From the NCBI GenBank assembly GCA_964580725.1, contig CAZOLV010000107.1, forward strand, positions 1 through 16,190: DNA of 16,190 nucleotides. Reading direction: 5' to 3'. Made by a program: the position numbers and the translations under genes. The DNA comes from Amarolinea sp964580725. Lineage in GTDB: Bacteria; Chloroflexota; Anaerolineae; SSC4; Amarolineaceae. Of the stretch, positions 7,628 through 15,716 are shown in pieces (within the stretch, counting starts at the first letter, position 1; each line of letters starts with the position of its first letter). Under the pieces are notes generated by a model, which saw only the letters and a program-made list of their open reading frames with translations, did not search any database and was not told where the DNA came from.

Positions 7628-9952
7628 CTATAAATCCTCGCCGCAGTGAATACAAAAGCTGCGGCCGGCCGGCGTTTGCTTCTGGCAGCGTGGACACCTG
7701 ATGCGGCCGGCAGTCTCCTCTGCCGCTGCGCCATCGCCCACCTCCTCATCCGCCGTCTCATCGTCCTGCACCTCCGCTGGCGTGGGGCGCGACGTCGCGC
7801 GACGATGCTCGCGACGCGCGGGCGGCGCGGGAATGGCGACTGGTGGTATCACAACCGGCGCCGCGGTTTCCGGCCGACCGGCGTTGGCCTGCGCGCTGCC
7901 CAGGGCGGTGTCCATGCCTTTGTCGTACATGCCCTGCATGCGCTCGGCGTAGCGTTCCTGCAGCGCGGCCTGCTCGCTGCTCATCGCTTTCATTTCAGCC
8001 AGCAGCCGCTCGTACACGGACTGCGTTTGTTCGCTCGCACCGCCGGCGGCGGTTTGCGCCTTGAACTTCTCCGCCAGCGCGCGCGCCAGATCAGGCGAAA
8101 GTGCGGCCATCACCATTTCGAGCTGCGCCGGTGAGAGATCACGCGCCTGCGCCAGCAGCGCCACATCTTTCAACAGCCGCGCCTGCTCCGGCGTCGTTGC
8201 CAGCGTCATCAACCCCGCCACACCCTGCTCGGCCAGCGTGCGCGTGCGGGTCAGTTCAAACTCCTGGCGTTGGCGTTCCTGTTCCATCTCCTGGCGTTTG
8301 CGTTCCATGTCCAGGCGATGGCGCTCGGCTTCCTCGCGCAACCGTCGTTCCAGGTCAGCCTGGGCGCGCGCCGCCTCCTGCTGCAGCTCAGCCGCCTTAC
8401 GCTCCAGTTCCAGGCGCATGCGTTCGGCATCTTCCTTGCGTCGCACAGCCTGCATCCGCTCCAGGCTCAGCGCACCCAGCTCGACATCCAGGCGATCTTC
8501 CTCGCGCTCCAGGCGATCCAGTTCGGCCTGGGTGGTGGCTTTGGCCTTGGCGATTTCCATCTCATTCAACGCCTGCAGCAGCTTGCCTTCACGCTGCGCG
8601 GCGTCGCTGGCGGCCTGCTGCGCGCGCTGCGCCGCAGCCTCCTGTGTGCGGCGTTCCAGCTCAGCCTGCCAACGCCGCGTTTCCAGCGCCATCATGCCTT
8701 CTACGCGCTGGTTTTCAAGGTCCTGGTTATGTGTCAGCTCCTCCTGCTCCAAATCCTTGCGCAGCACCAGGTCGCCCAGGCGCAGCTCGCGCTGGCGCTC
8801 CAGTTCCACGCGCGCCAGGAGATGGGCGCGGGCAGCCTGGCGGTCTGCGCCCTGTTCGCTCACCAGTTGCTTCAGGGTGTCAAGCTCATGCTGGCGCAGC
8901 ACGCGCGACCGATCCACATCCGCCACTACCGCGGCCAGCGCCTCTGCGTTGCGAATTTCGTCCACACGGTCCGCAAGCAGCACCTCGCGCAATTGTGTCC
9001 AGACGCGCACACGCTCGCGCTGCACCGCCACCTGGCGCACCTCCTCGGCCACGGCTTGCACTTCTTGCGCCGAAAGTACATCGGCCAGGCGCTGACGGCC
9101 GTGCAATTTGGCTTCTGCCTCGCTGACCAACAGCCAGTACTCGCTTTGAAGCTGATGCACACCTTCCAGGCGTTCGCTGCGGTAGTGGGTGGTGCGCAGA
9201 CTGACAAAAGCCAACCCCCAGCGCGCCAGAATGGGAGCCAGTCGTACACCGATCTCGGTCTCCAGGCGTTCGCGCGGGTCATTGGGTCCGGTCAGTTCTG
9301 TGGCGCTGCAGGTTGCCAGCACGCTGCGACTGGCTTCCAGTACCTCGCCCGTCAACAGAGCACGCAGCGCAGCCAGGCCCATTTGCGCCTGACCTTTGAG
9401 AACATTCGCAACAAAAGCCTGGGCATCAGTCAGGTGCAGCAATAGCGTCGCGCTGAGCGCCAGCGGCAGGGGATCGCTGGTGTAAAGACCGCTCAGGTCA
9501 AAAGTCAGCGACACGTCGCCCGCGTCCACCAGGATGGCGGTGAAGCGGTTCGGTGCGCCTGGCCAGTGCAGCGCGCCCAGGAACGTGTGCAGGGTATAGC
9601 GGCCGGGGCCCACTTCTCCGCCCGCGGCCACGCCATCCTGCAGGATCAACGCGCGCACGCCCGGTTCCACGATCAACGATTTGCTGAAAAAGCCGGGCAC
9701 ATCGTGCACGTCCACGCGCGTCGCGAAATCATCGGCCCCGCGCGCCCAACGGTTTTCCTGGATCGGTGCGCGTTGCGCGGTCACCGGCGTTCGACAGTAG
9801 GGACAAAACGCGGCGTCGGCCGGAATCGCTCGGTGGCACGCGTCGCACGTCAGCGAAGCCGAGGCCAGGGCGGCCCGGCAGTAGGGACAAAATGAGGCAT
9901 CGGCCGGCACATGCCGCCGGCACGACGGACAAACGATGTTTTGTGTAGCCAT
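7628..9952 (-). CDS. Zinc-ribbon / SPFH-like / coiled-coil / zinc-ribbon protein
   Basis: The 774-residue product begins with two zinc ribbons (Cys8-Cys11-Cys22-Cys25 and Cys36-Cys39-Cys50-Cys53, CPYC type). Residues about 85-275 look like an SPFH/band-7 domain: GFFSKSLIVEPGVRALILQDG, a GPGRYTL turn, alternating strands, then a helix and strand ending WGLAFVSL. A highly charged coiled coil (about 275-575, many Glu/Arg/Gln) follows, then a helical part, an acidic Pro/Ala linker and a third zinc ribbon (Cys753-Cys756-Cys767-Cys770). No membrane helix is seen, so it is probably cytosolic or peripheral. SPFH proteins form oligomeric membrane-associated scaffolds; this use here is inference. ATG 9952 is chosen over an in-frame TTG at 9958 because AGGAGG is eight bases before it. 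Its stop is two bases from the RT start, suggesting coupled translation. I know of no named cas family matching it. Confidence 0.8.
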   Translation of the reverse strand: MATQNIVCPSCRRHVPADASFCPYCRAALASASLTCDACHRAIPADAAFCPYCRTPVTAQRAPIQENRWARGADDFATRVDVHDVPGFFSKSLIVEPGVRALILQDGVAAGGEVGPGRYTLHTFLGALHWPGAPNRFTAILVDAGDVSLTFDLSGLYTSDPLPLALSATLLLHLTDAQAFVANVLKGQAQMGLAALRALLTGEVLEASRSVLATCSATELTGPNDPRERLETEIGVRLAPILARWGLAFVSLRTTHYRSERLEGVHQLQSEYWLLVSEAEAKLHGRQRLADVLSAQEVQAVAEEVRQVAVQRERVRVWTQLREVLLADRVDEIRNAEALAAVVADVDRSRVLRQHELDTLKQLVSEQGADRQAARAHLLARVELERQRELRLGDLVLRKDLEQEELTHNQDLENQRVEGMMALETRRWQAELERRTQEAAAQRAQQAASDAAQREGKLLQALNEMEIAKAKATTQAELDRLEREEDRLDVELGALSLERMQAVRRKEDAERMRLELERKAAELQQEAARAQADLERRLREEAERHRLDMERKRQEMEQERQRQEFELTRTRTLAEQGVAGLMTLATTPEQARLLKDVALLAQARDLSPAQLEMVMAALSPDLARALAEKFKAQTAAGGASEQTQSVYERLLAEMKAMSSEQAALQERYAERMQGMYDKGMDTALGSAQANAGRPETAAPVVIPPVAIPAPPARREHRRATSRPTPAEVQDDETADEEVGDGAAAEETAGRIRCPRCQKQTPAGRSFCIHCGEDL

Positions 9953-10032
9953 GATCAAACCCTCCTATCAATGCAGGGAAGCGGGGCGTTCCCTACGGAT
10001 GCGCCCTGACGACCCAAGTCGCACGTTCAGTC

Positions 10033-10163
10033 GGGTGCATTTCATTTCTGGGGCAATCCGATCTGAATTCTGCGGGGCGATGCCCCAGTCGGCCGCAGGG
10101 CCGACTTTGTAATCGTTGCAGCGACTTCAGTCGCCCGGCGCGCCCCCAATTTGAAATGCACCC
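10033..10163. mobile_element. MITE-like palindromic insertion at a stop codon
   Basis: The 131-bp element is bounded by a perfect 12-bp terminal inverted repeat (GGGTGCATTTCA at 10033-10044, TGAAATGCACCC at 10152-10163) that extends imperfectly to about 18 of 22 bp. Nine-base flanks, CGTTCAGTC (10024-10032) and CGTTCAATC (10164-10172), match at eight positions and abut the ends exactly, like a target-site duplication. Inside are three hairpins: GGGGC/GCCCC (10074-10086), GTCGGCC/GGCCGAC (10088-10105) and GCGAC/GTCGC (10121-10134). It encodes nothing and would need a transposase from elsewhere. The right-hand duplicated copy contains the stop codon of the coiled-coil gene, which stays intact. 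The parent family is not identified. Confidence 0.72.
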
Positions 10164-10166
10164 CGT

Positions 10167-11417
10167 TCAATCCACCAGCTCGGCCTCTATCGCCGCGCCC
10201 TCTCCGTCACGCGAGTGAACAACCGGCGTGGCCGGTCCAGCCAGCAGGCGTCGACCGCCGCTTATCGTCTCTACCCGGCCCTTGTCCAGCATATCGACCA
10301 GACGCTCCAGCTCATCCTGTTCCAGGATATCTCCCTTCTTCTTCAGGTACTCCTGGATCAGCTGCAAACGTGCCTCTGCGTAGCGCAGCTCCAGATGCTT
10401 GTCCTGGTCTTGCTGCTGCACCTGCATATCGGCCATGCGGCGGATTTTTTCCATTTCCTGGGTGTGCACCATCTGCAGATAGCTGCGCCGGAACTCGGGG
10501 TCTTGCACCAGCAGCGAAGCCGGATTATGTGGATCCATGTGCTCCATCTGCATTGCCAGCAGGCGCAGCTCGTGCTCCTTGCGCCGCGTTTCCGCCTCCA
10601 TGCGCCGGCTTTCGCGCGCCTTCTCAGCCTCAGCCTCCATCTCCTCACGCTCCATCTGGCTCTGCAGCTTCTTGCGGCTGGCCTGCAGCGTGGCCTGGGC
10701 AATTTCCACAGCAATCTCTTCCTTGCGAATATCCTGGCTCTTCTGGTTTTCCAGTTGATTCAGGCTGTCCTGCAAATCACGCTGCTTCTGGGCTTCGAGA
10801 TCGCGCTTGATCTGAATCGCCACAATCTCCTCCAATGACTTGCGTACCGCTTCGGGTAGCTCAAAGTCCAGAGCGACTCTTTCCACGCCCAGGCCCAAAT
10901 GCGGACGGTCGCCCAGGGCCATAGCCAGCGCTTCGCCGCGCGCCAGGTTGGTGTCGATATCCTGGTAACGCAGCAGCGTGCTGAAAAATTTTTGCAGCTC
11001 GGCGCCAATCTCTTCGCACAGGCGTTTGAGCGGATCCTGATTGATGTTGCGCACGATTTTTTCGGGGTCGAGAACATGAAAGTAGAGCTTGATCGTCGCA
11101 TTCAGTTCTGACACGCGGTCACCCAGGCGGAAAGTGGCCCTCGTCTCAAACGGCCGCGCCTCCTCCAGATTGACCAGGTAGCCCATGACGCGCTCGTCTT
11201 CGGTGCGCAACTGCATTTGTAGCCTGGTGCGGTCGAGCGGCGACAGCTTGTCGCTGGAACGCAGCACGCGCTGCGGCACTGGCTGCTGGCCAATGCGCTT
11301 GCAGATAAACAACATCATGCCGCTCAAATCCATCTGGCTGCGCACAAACTCGCGCAGTTCAACCACGTCCAGTGCCTGTACGGCCTGGCTTTTCAAGAGA
11401 TAGTTATCGCTGTCCAT
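10167..11417 (-). CDS. Coiled-coil protein with SPFH-like region
   Basis: The 416-residue product has a mixed N-terminus (1-85). A region at about 90-190 reads like an SPFH/band-7 core: ATFRLGDRVSELNATIKLYF, then DPEKIVRNINQDPLKRL, a helix and GLGVERVALDFELP. A long charged coiled coil runs from about 190 to 290 and again from 315 to 380, rich in Gln, Glu, Arg and Met. It has no zinc ribbon and no clear membrane helix. AAAGGAG about ten bases before the ATG supports the start. The architecture parallels the zinc-ribbon SPFH gene encoded just downstream, so the two may co-assemble or be diverged paralogues; that is inference. The stop codon lies within the target duplication of the MITE-like insertion. 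The SPFH assignment here is weaker than for the neighbour. No known CRISPR function. Confidence 0.7.
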   Translation of the reverse strand: MDSDNYLLKSQAVQALDVVELREFVRSQMDLSGMMLFICKRIGQQPVPQRVLRSSDKLSPLDRTRLQMQLRTEDERVMGYLVNLEEARPFETRATFRLGDRVSELNATIKLYFHVLDPEKIVRNINQDPLKRLCEEIGAELQKFFSTLLRYQDIDTNLARGEALAMALGDRPHLGLGVERVALDFELPEAVRKSLEEIVAIQIKRDLEAQKQRDLQDSLNQLENQKSQDIRKEEIAVEIAQATLQASRKKLQSQMEREEMEAEAEKARESRRMEAETRRKEHELRLLAMQMEHMDPHNPASLLVQDPEFRRSYLQMVHTQEMEKIRRMADMQVQQQDQDKHLELRYAEARLQLIQEYLKKKGDILEQDELERLVDMLDKGRVETISGGRRLLAGPATPVVHSRDGEGAAIEAELVD

Positions 11418-11488
11418 CGTCGCTTACTCCTTTGCTAGAAACTTGGCAAGAACTCGAATAACGTCGGTCGCAAATCCTTCCCCAGTAG

Positions 11489-13888
11489 TCAGTCAGTGGA
11501 TGCCGGTCGCGGCGCCAGCACGGCCGCGGCCAGGGCGGCTGCGCCTGGTCGGCGGCGGTCGGCGCGCCAGCGCTGCAGACCCGCCTCAAAGTAGCGCGGG
11601 GCCTTGCGTACAGGCTTCTGGGTCAAGCCCCGCCAGACCGTCTGGACCAACTGACGCAGCGCCGCGCGGGCCGGCTCACTGCCGGCTGCATCTTCGGCCC
11701 ACGCCTGCATCATATCCAGAACCAGGCGATACTGGCGTTCCCCGTCGTGCCAGATATCGCACCAACACAAAAAGGCCTGCGTTACGCTCTCTACCAACAG
11801 GTTCATGTGCTCGCTGGCCATGGCCAAGCGCGTGATCTCGTGGTAAGGGCCGCCGGTGGCGCGCTGACGTTCAGCCTGCGCCAGGTCGTTGTAGACCTCC
11901 ATCACCTGCGCCCAAGCCAGCGCCGCGGTGAGGCGCAGGGTATGCTCTGAGTTTTCTGGCTGGCGCATCCATTCGGTCAGGCTGCGCAGCACCGCACGCA
12001 GATGCCCGTTGAGACTGAGCACGACCAGCGTGAAGCTGAAAGAGGGCAGCACCTGGTCCACGGCCTGGCGATCGTTGACCAGGTGAATGCCAAGGCCCAG
12101 GCGTTTCATCTCGGTCAAAGCCAGGTCAATGCGCGGCTGGCCGATGACCTTCAGCGCGGCGGCCACGGTCCACTGCCGTTTCCAGCGCTCGCCGCCGGTG
12201 GCACGTATCTCTTCCCATGAGTGAAGCAACTGCAGCACTTCAGCGTTCGCGCTGCCCTCGTCCAGCACGGCATCCAACGTGTAACCTACCGTGGCGCGTA
12301 GAAAAGCCGCGTCGCTGTCACGCCAGCGTTCGAGCATCGGCTGCAGCAGACGACCGAAGTCCAGCACGCCGATCATGCCGAGGGCGCGTGCGGCTGCAAT
12401 ACGCACCTCCAGGTTGCCTTCCTTGACCAGTCCCTCGAGCAGGGGTGCCAGGCCGAGGAGCAGGGCATGGTGATTTTCCTGCAAGAAACCCAGCATGGCG
12501 CTTTGCAGTTCGGCGTCCGCAAAGCGCACGCGACGCACCAGGGCCACGCCCGTTTCCAGGCGTGTCTCCACCGACACCACCTCGCCATGCACGGCCAAGA
12601 GTTGATCGGCGTCGTTTTCGGCGAACAGGCTGGGCAGGGGCGCAGGCGTTTGCGGTGGTGTGGCCGGCGGCGCCGCGGCGGCCGGCGGCTGACGGCTTTC
12701 CTGCAATGCCAGCCCATGCGCAAACAACAGGTCATACAGGCGCCAGAAGTCGGTCAGGCGGGCGTCGTGAAACAGGCACAGGGTGACGGCTAGCCAGCGC
12801 AGGCGCTCATCGGCCAGGCTCTTGAACAGCGCACGCGCCTCCGCGCGTGCATCGAGCGCGGTGGCGACCAGGCGTTCGGCCAGACGCCAGTTTTCTTCCA
12901 CGGCGTCGGGCTGGCACTGCGCGGCCAGGGCGCGCGCGTAGAACTGGGCAAATTTGGCGATGCGGCGGGGAAAGCGCAGGCGCTGGGCCAGCCATTCCAG
13001 GCGTTCGCCCAAGCCGCGGCGCAGGCGCTGCCAGGTTTCATCGTCGGCCACCCAGGCTACATGACGTTCCAAAACCGCACGTGCCGGCGGCAACCCGATC
13101 TCGACCAGCACACCAGCTTCGCGCAGCGCATGGCCCACGCCCGCGTGGGCGATCAGGGGCGAGGTCTGGCTGCACACCAGGATCAACGCGCTGTTGACCT
13201 GGGCCAGCGTGGCGCGAATGCGCGCCACCGACGGCTGCTGGCGCTCCTCGCTCAGCTCACGTGCGACCGCGTTGGCTGGCTCGCCCTGGTCATAGACAAC
13301 CAGGATGGCGTTGGCTGCCTGGTCACCGCTTAGCAGACTGCGGGTTGAGACAACCAGGCGTTGGGGCAGGGCACACACGCGTGGGGCCGGGCCATGCCCG
13401 GTATGTTGATCGCGCAACTGCAAAGCCAGGGCCAGGCCTGCCGTGTAGGACCCGCAGCCGGGCGCGCCCGTCAACACCAGCAGGCGGCGGTTCAGCGCCG
13501 CCTGGGCCGCATCCAGGCCGGCCGGTGCGACAAAGATCCGCTGCACCATCGCCAGTTCTTCCGCGCCCACCACAAACTCGTTGAGGTCCAGCTTGAGTTC
13601 CGCAGTCAGCGCGCCGCTGCCCAGGGCCAGGCGTTCGGCGCCATCGCCCGTGCCGCTTTCCTGGCCGCTGACGCGCAACAGATCGGCCAGTTTCTGAGGG
13701 GCGATGCTGATCGTAATGTTGTTGACGGTGCGGGATTCATCATGTACGCGTACCACACCAGCGTCGCCGCCTACTTGCACCCCGGCGCCAGGCGGCGAAG
13801 GCGTAGACACCCCTAAAGGCGCCTGGCATTTAGCGCAGAAAACGGCATCTTCTGGGTTTTCATAGTGACAGGCAGGGCAAGATCGCAT
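11489..13888 (-). CDS. Zinc-ribbon, degenerate P-loop (STAND-like), helical-repeat protein
   Basis: The 799-residue product starts with one zinc ribbon (Cys4-Cys7-Cys18-Cys21) close in sequence to those of the SPFH neighbour. A linker with VNNITISIA follows. The NTPase-like part (about 105-320) has a P-loop LLVLTGAPGCGSYTAG in which the Walker Lys is Ser147, a plausible Walker B strand AILVVYD (Asp200), and a sensor-like strand SALILVCSQT (233-242). After a Pro/Ala linker (about 398-420), the C-terminal half is helical with HEAT-like units, for example RIAAARALGMIGVLDFGRLLQPML. This order (NTPase then superhelical repeats) resembles STAND sensors, but the lost Lys makes nucleotide hydrolysis doubtful. 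ATG 13888 is used instead of the adjacent GTG at 13891 because AAAGGAG is then correctly spaced at six bases. It lies 71 bp upstream of the coiled-coil gene and probably opens that transcript. Function unknown. Confidence 0.75.
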   Translation of the reverse strand: MRSCPACHYENPEDAVFCAKCQAPLGVSTPSPPGAGVQVGGDAGVVRVHDESRTVNNITISIAPQKLADLLRVSGQESGTGDGAERLALGSGALTAELKLDLNEFVVGAEELAMVQRIFVAPAGLDAAQAALNRRLLVLTGAPGCGSYTAGLALALQLRDQHTGHGPAPRVCALPQRLVVSTRSLLSGDQAANAILVVYDQGEPANAVARELSEERQQPSVARIRATLAQVNSALILVCSQTSPLIAHAGVGHALREAGVLVEIGLPPARAVLERHVAWVADDETWQRLRRGLGERLEWLAQRLRFPRRIAKFAQFYARALAAQCQPDAVEENWRLAERLVATALDARAEARALFKSLADERLRWLAVTLCLFHDARLTDFWRLYDLLFAHGLALQESRQPPAAAAPPATPPQTPAPLPSLFAENDADQLLAVHGEVVSVETRLETGVALVRRVRFADAELQSAMLGFLQENHHALLLGLAPLLEGLVKEGNLEVRIAAARALGMIGVLDFGRLLQPMLERWRDSDAAFLRATVGYTLDAVLDEGSANAEVLQLLHSWEEIRATGGERWKRQWTVAAALKVIGQPRIDLALTEMKRLGLGIHLVNDRQAVDQVLPSFSFTLVVLSLNGHLRAVLRSLTEWMRQPENSEHTLRLTAALAWAQVMEVYNDLAQAERQRATGGPYHEITRLAMASEHMNLLVESVTQAFLCWCDIWHDGERQYRLVLDMMQAWAEDAAGSEPARAALRQLVQTVWRGLTQKPVRKAPRYFEAGLQRWRADRRRPGAAALAAAVLAPRPASTD

Positions 13889-13924
13889 CACAGGCTCCTT
13901 TCGCCAGGAATAGTGGCTCCGACC

Positions 13925-13977
13925 GCACGCCAGGCCAGGTCTGCCTGGCGTGCAGAAACCTGCACAGGAAAGGTTTC
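13925..13977. promoter_or_regulatory. Two hairpins in the leader of the P-loop gene
   Basis: A perfect 11-bp stem, GCACGCCAGGC (13925-13935) / GCCTGGCGTGC (13943-13953), with a 7-nt loop is followed by a 7-bp stem, GAAACCT (13955-13961) / AGGTTTC (13971-13977). On the minus strand they lie 37-90 bases before the start of the zinc-ribbon P-loop gene, between it and the cas6 terminator. Neither has a T-run suited to termination. They could be a structured 5' untranslated region or a protein-binding site. I found no convincing promoter boxes nearby. Confidence 0.5.
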
Positions 13978-14020
13978 ATGCCCGGTGCCGCAACGGTGGT
14001 GGGCATGATAAGACCAAAAG

Positions 14021-14050
14021 AAAAACCAGGTCTTGTGCCCCCTGGTTTTT
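14021..14050 (-). terminator. Intrinsic terminator after cas6
   Basis: A perfect 10-bp stem AAAAACCAGG (14021-14030) / CCTGGTTTTT (14041-14050) has a 10-nt loop. On the minus strand the second arm ends in TTTTT and is followed by CTTTTGG, a classic U-tract. It lies about 60 bases after the cas6 stop, so the csx15-CARF-cas6 transcript probably ends here and the downstream genes likely have their own promoter. The symmetric A-run means it could also act on the plus strand. Confidence 0.75.
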
Positions 14051-14109
14051 CCCTTGTTGTTATGTTTCACTTGGGCGGGGGAGCGGGGGGATGCGTTGGC
14101 GGGTGTTGA

Positions 14110-14931
14110 CTACGGCTCGGGCCAGCGGCGGCGCGCCTGGCCCATGCCGATCGTCGTTTGCGTGCCTACGCCGCTGAAGAGAGCGAAATCGGCCAGCAGG
14201 TTGAGCGCCATCAACCAGTAACGCTCCTTGCGTACGGCCGTGTACTGGGCGATGCCTTCAGCGCCGATGTACAGACCGCTGTTCTTGGTCTGCACCGGCC
14301 GCGTGTGCAGGTCATAACGGCTCAGCGCCACGCTCTCCTCCGCGAACTGGCGCGTATCCGGCGCCAGCGGAATCGGACTGAACGCGTTCCAGCGGTCCAC
14401 CAGGCTGCCAAAAACCAGGTAGGGCAGGGGCACCGGCATGGTCAGGCCCTTCGATGAAAAAGCTGTGGGGCTGCCGAACTCCACCTGCACCTGGGCTGGC
14501 GCTCTCTCCGCCATCTGCACATGATAGCTGAGCAGGTCCTGGTACGACGTCTTCCCTGTCCAGCCGTGCGCGTCAGCATCGCAGATCACGTCTGTCACCG
14601 TAAAGACCTCGCCATCCAATTCCCAGGTCGCTGGCGGCTGCTGCAGCAGGCCGCGCTGCAGCGCCTGGCTGATGCGTTCCTCCAGCCCGGTCACGCGCAC
14701 CTGCACCGTCTCGCCCGCGCGCACGAGCGATTGGCCGCCGCGGGGCAGGTGGTTCAGCAGCGACGAGCAGGTCAACGGCTTCGGCCCCTCGCCCGCGTGC
14801 GCGACATCGCCCAGGCCGGGCTCGAACTCTTCCAGCCGGCGTAGGGTGGCGGCATAGTTGGCGCGTCCCAGGTGTGGGGGTAGGGACAGGTTGCGGTCGC
14901 AAACGAGTTTCAGCACAATAGCAATGAGCAT
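14110..14931 (-). CDS. cas6: Cas6 pre-crRNA processing endoribonuclease
   Basis: The 273-residue product has the RAMP/Cas6 C-terminal signature: VEFGSPTAFSSKG (150-162), LPYLVFGSLVDRWNAFSP (169-186) and the glycine-rich loop GVGTQTTIGMG (254-264). In the N-terminal half, His45 (DVAHAGEGPKPLTCSSL) is the likely catalytic histidine, by analogy with the family's position before the P-[FL]-T-x-S strand. Cas6 cuts the array transcript at the 3' base of the repeat hairpin, leaving the ATTGAAAC handle; the repeats at 1-2191 offer a matching stem. GGAGGA eight bases upstream of the ATG supports the start. It follows the membrane CARF gene by 68 bp and is followed by an intrinsic terminator. It is a separate gene, not fused to the RT or Cas1. 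Confidence 0.93.
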   Translation of the reverse strand: MLIAIVLKLVCDRNLSLPPHLGRANYAATLRRLEEFEPGLGDVAHAGEGPKPLTCSSLLNHLPRGGQSLVRAGETVQVRVTGLEERISQALQRGLLQQPPATWELDGEVFTVTDVICDADAHGWTGKTSYQDLLSYHVQMAERAPAQVQVEFGSPTAFSSKGLTMPVPLPYLVFGSLVDRWNAFSPIPLAPDTRQFAEESVALSRYDLHTRPVQTKNSGLYIGAEGIAQYTAVRKERYWLMALNLLADFALFSGVGTQTTIGMGQARRRWPEP

Positions 14932-14999
14932 ACAATATCCTCCGGGCGCTGGCTAGCTGGTGACCAGTCGCTGTGATGGGTACAAAGCTTGCCTGGAAT

Positions 15000-15704
15000 C
15001 TATCCCAGGATGATCTCAATCGGGTCCAGCGGGACAAGGGCTTTCCCGTCGGCAAAATAAGCCGGCACATGTTCAAGGCGGGCGCCTAAATTGCTACAAG
15101 CCAACACCATGCCCGCGGTCATCGGTTTTGTGCCACCGGTCATGTCGGCTATGACGGCACTTCGAGGCAGTCTCAGCTCGAACACTTGCTCCTCGTAAAT
15201 TCGCTTTACCAGGCGATAGCGGCCATTGGCGTCAAATGACTCGGCCAGTTCCTCAGTGTGGCAGCTAATTTGTTTCTGACGCGCAAATTCGCGCAGTTCG
15301 TTCGCGGCGCTTTCCATTTCGGGCGTTACAATCAGCCACAGATGTTTGAGAGTCGCGGCGTGATAATCGAGGGCTTTGCGCATCGTTGGCACATGGGTTA
15401 CCATCAAAATCAGCCCCTGGCCAGGGGCCGGCGACTTGTGTTCGCCAATGATTTGCTTCCCCTTGAGCGTCCAGTCGTGAACGCGGTAGGCATAAACATT
15501 GGCATAGGCTAAAACAGCGAGAGTCACGAACGCCATGACGACCAGGGCGATGCTTGTGCTGGTAGCCTCAATCAGAACACTGGTGGCGACGTTCACGAGA
15601 GAGGCTAACAAAACCGTGGTCAACACGAAGCCAAACCACGAGGTTTGGGAGAGTGTCAACGTCATCGGGTTTGCGACAAAGTATATCCACCACTTTTTCA
15701 GCAT
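15000..15704 (-). CDS. Membrane CARF protein (two TM helices plus CARF domain)
   Basis: The 234-residue product has two hydrophobic helices, about 23-45 (WFGFVLTTVLLASLVNVATSV) and 51-72 (SIALVVMAFVTLAVLAYANVYA). Lys3-Lys4 before them and Arg74/Lys81/Lys83 after them imply a hairpin with both ends in the cytoplasm. The rest (about 96-230) is a CARF domain: LILMVTHVPTMRKAL as first strand and helix, LKHLWLIVTPEM as a second strand, and the signature ADMTGGTKPMTAGMVLACSN (186-205), the ligand-binding D-x-T-G-G-T-K-x-M motif. CARF domains bind cyclic oligoadenylate made by Cas10. TM-CARF proteins such as Cam1 form membrane effectors that depolarise infected cells, so a similar role is likely. 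No nuclease domain is seen. It starts 12 bp after csx15 and is almost certainly co-transcribed with it. The start has only a moderate ribosome-binding site (GAGAAG). Confidence 0.86.
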   Translation of the reverse strand: MLKKWWIYFVANPMTLTLSQTSWFGFVLTTVLLASLVNVATSVLIEATSTSIALVVMAFVTLAVLAYANVYAYRVHDWTLKGKQIIGEHKSPAPGQGLILMVTHVPTMRKALDYHAATLKHLWLIVTPEMESAANELREFARQKQISCHTEELAESFDANGRYRLVKRIYEEQVFELRLPRSAVIADMTGGTKPMTAGMVLACSNLGARLEHVPAYFADGKALVPLDPIEIILG

Positions 15705-15716
15705 AATATCTTCTCG

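Noticed and set aside
6402..7697. RT as part of a group II intron
   Set aside because: There is no maturase, thumb or endonuclease domain, no room for intron RNA domains between the flanking genes, and the gene sits in frame-coupled cas context.
8061..9445. Long plus-strand open frames opposite the zinc-ribbon SPFH gene
   Set aside because: They are Ser/Arg/Ala- or Pro-rich, overlap each other, lack ribosome-binding sites, and arise from the GC-rich opposite strand of a clear coiled-coil gene.
10017..10166. Intrinsic terminator within the palindromes after the coiled-coil gene
   Set aside because: The stems lack a following T-run, and the terminal repeats with flanking duplication fit a mobile element better.
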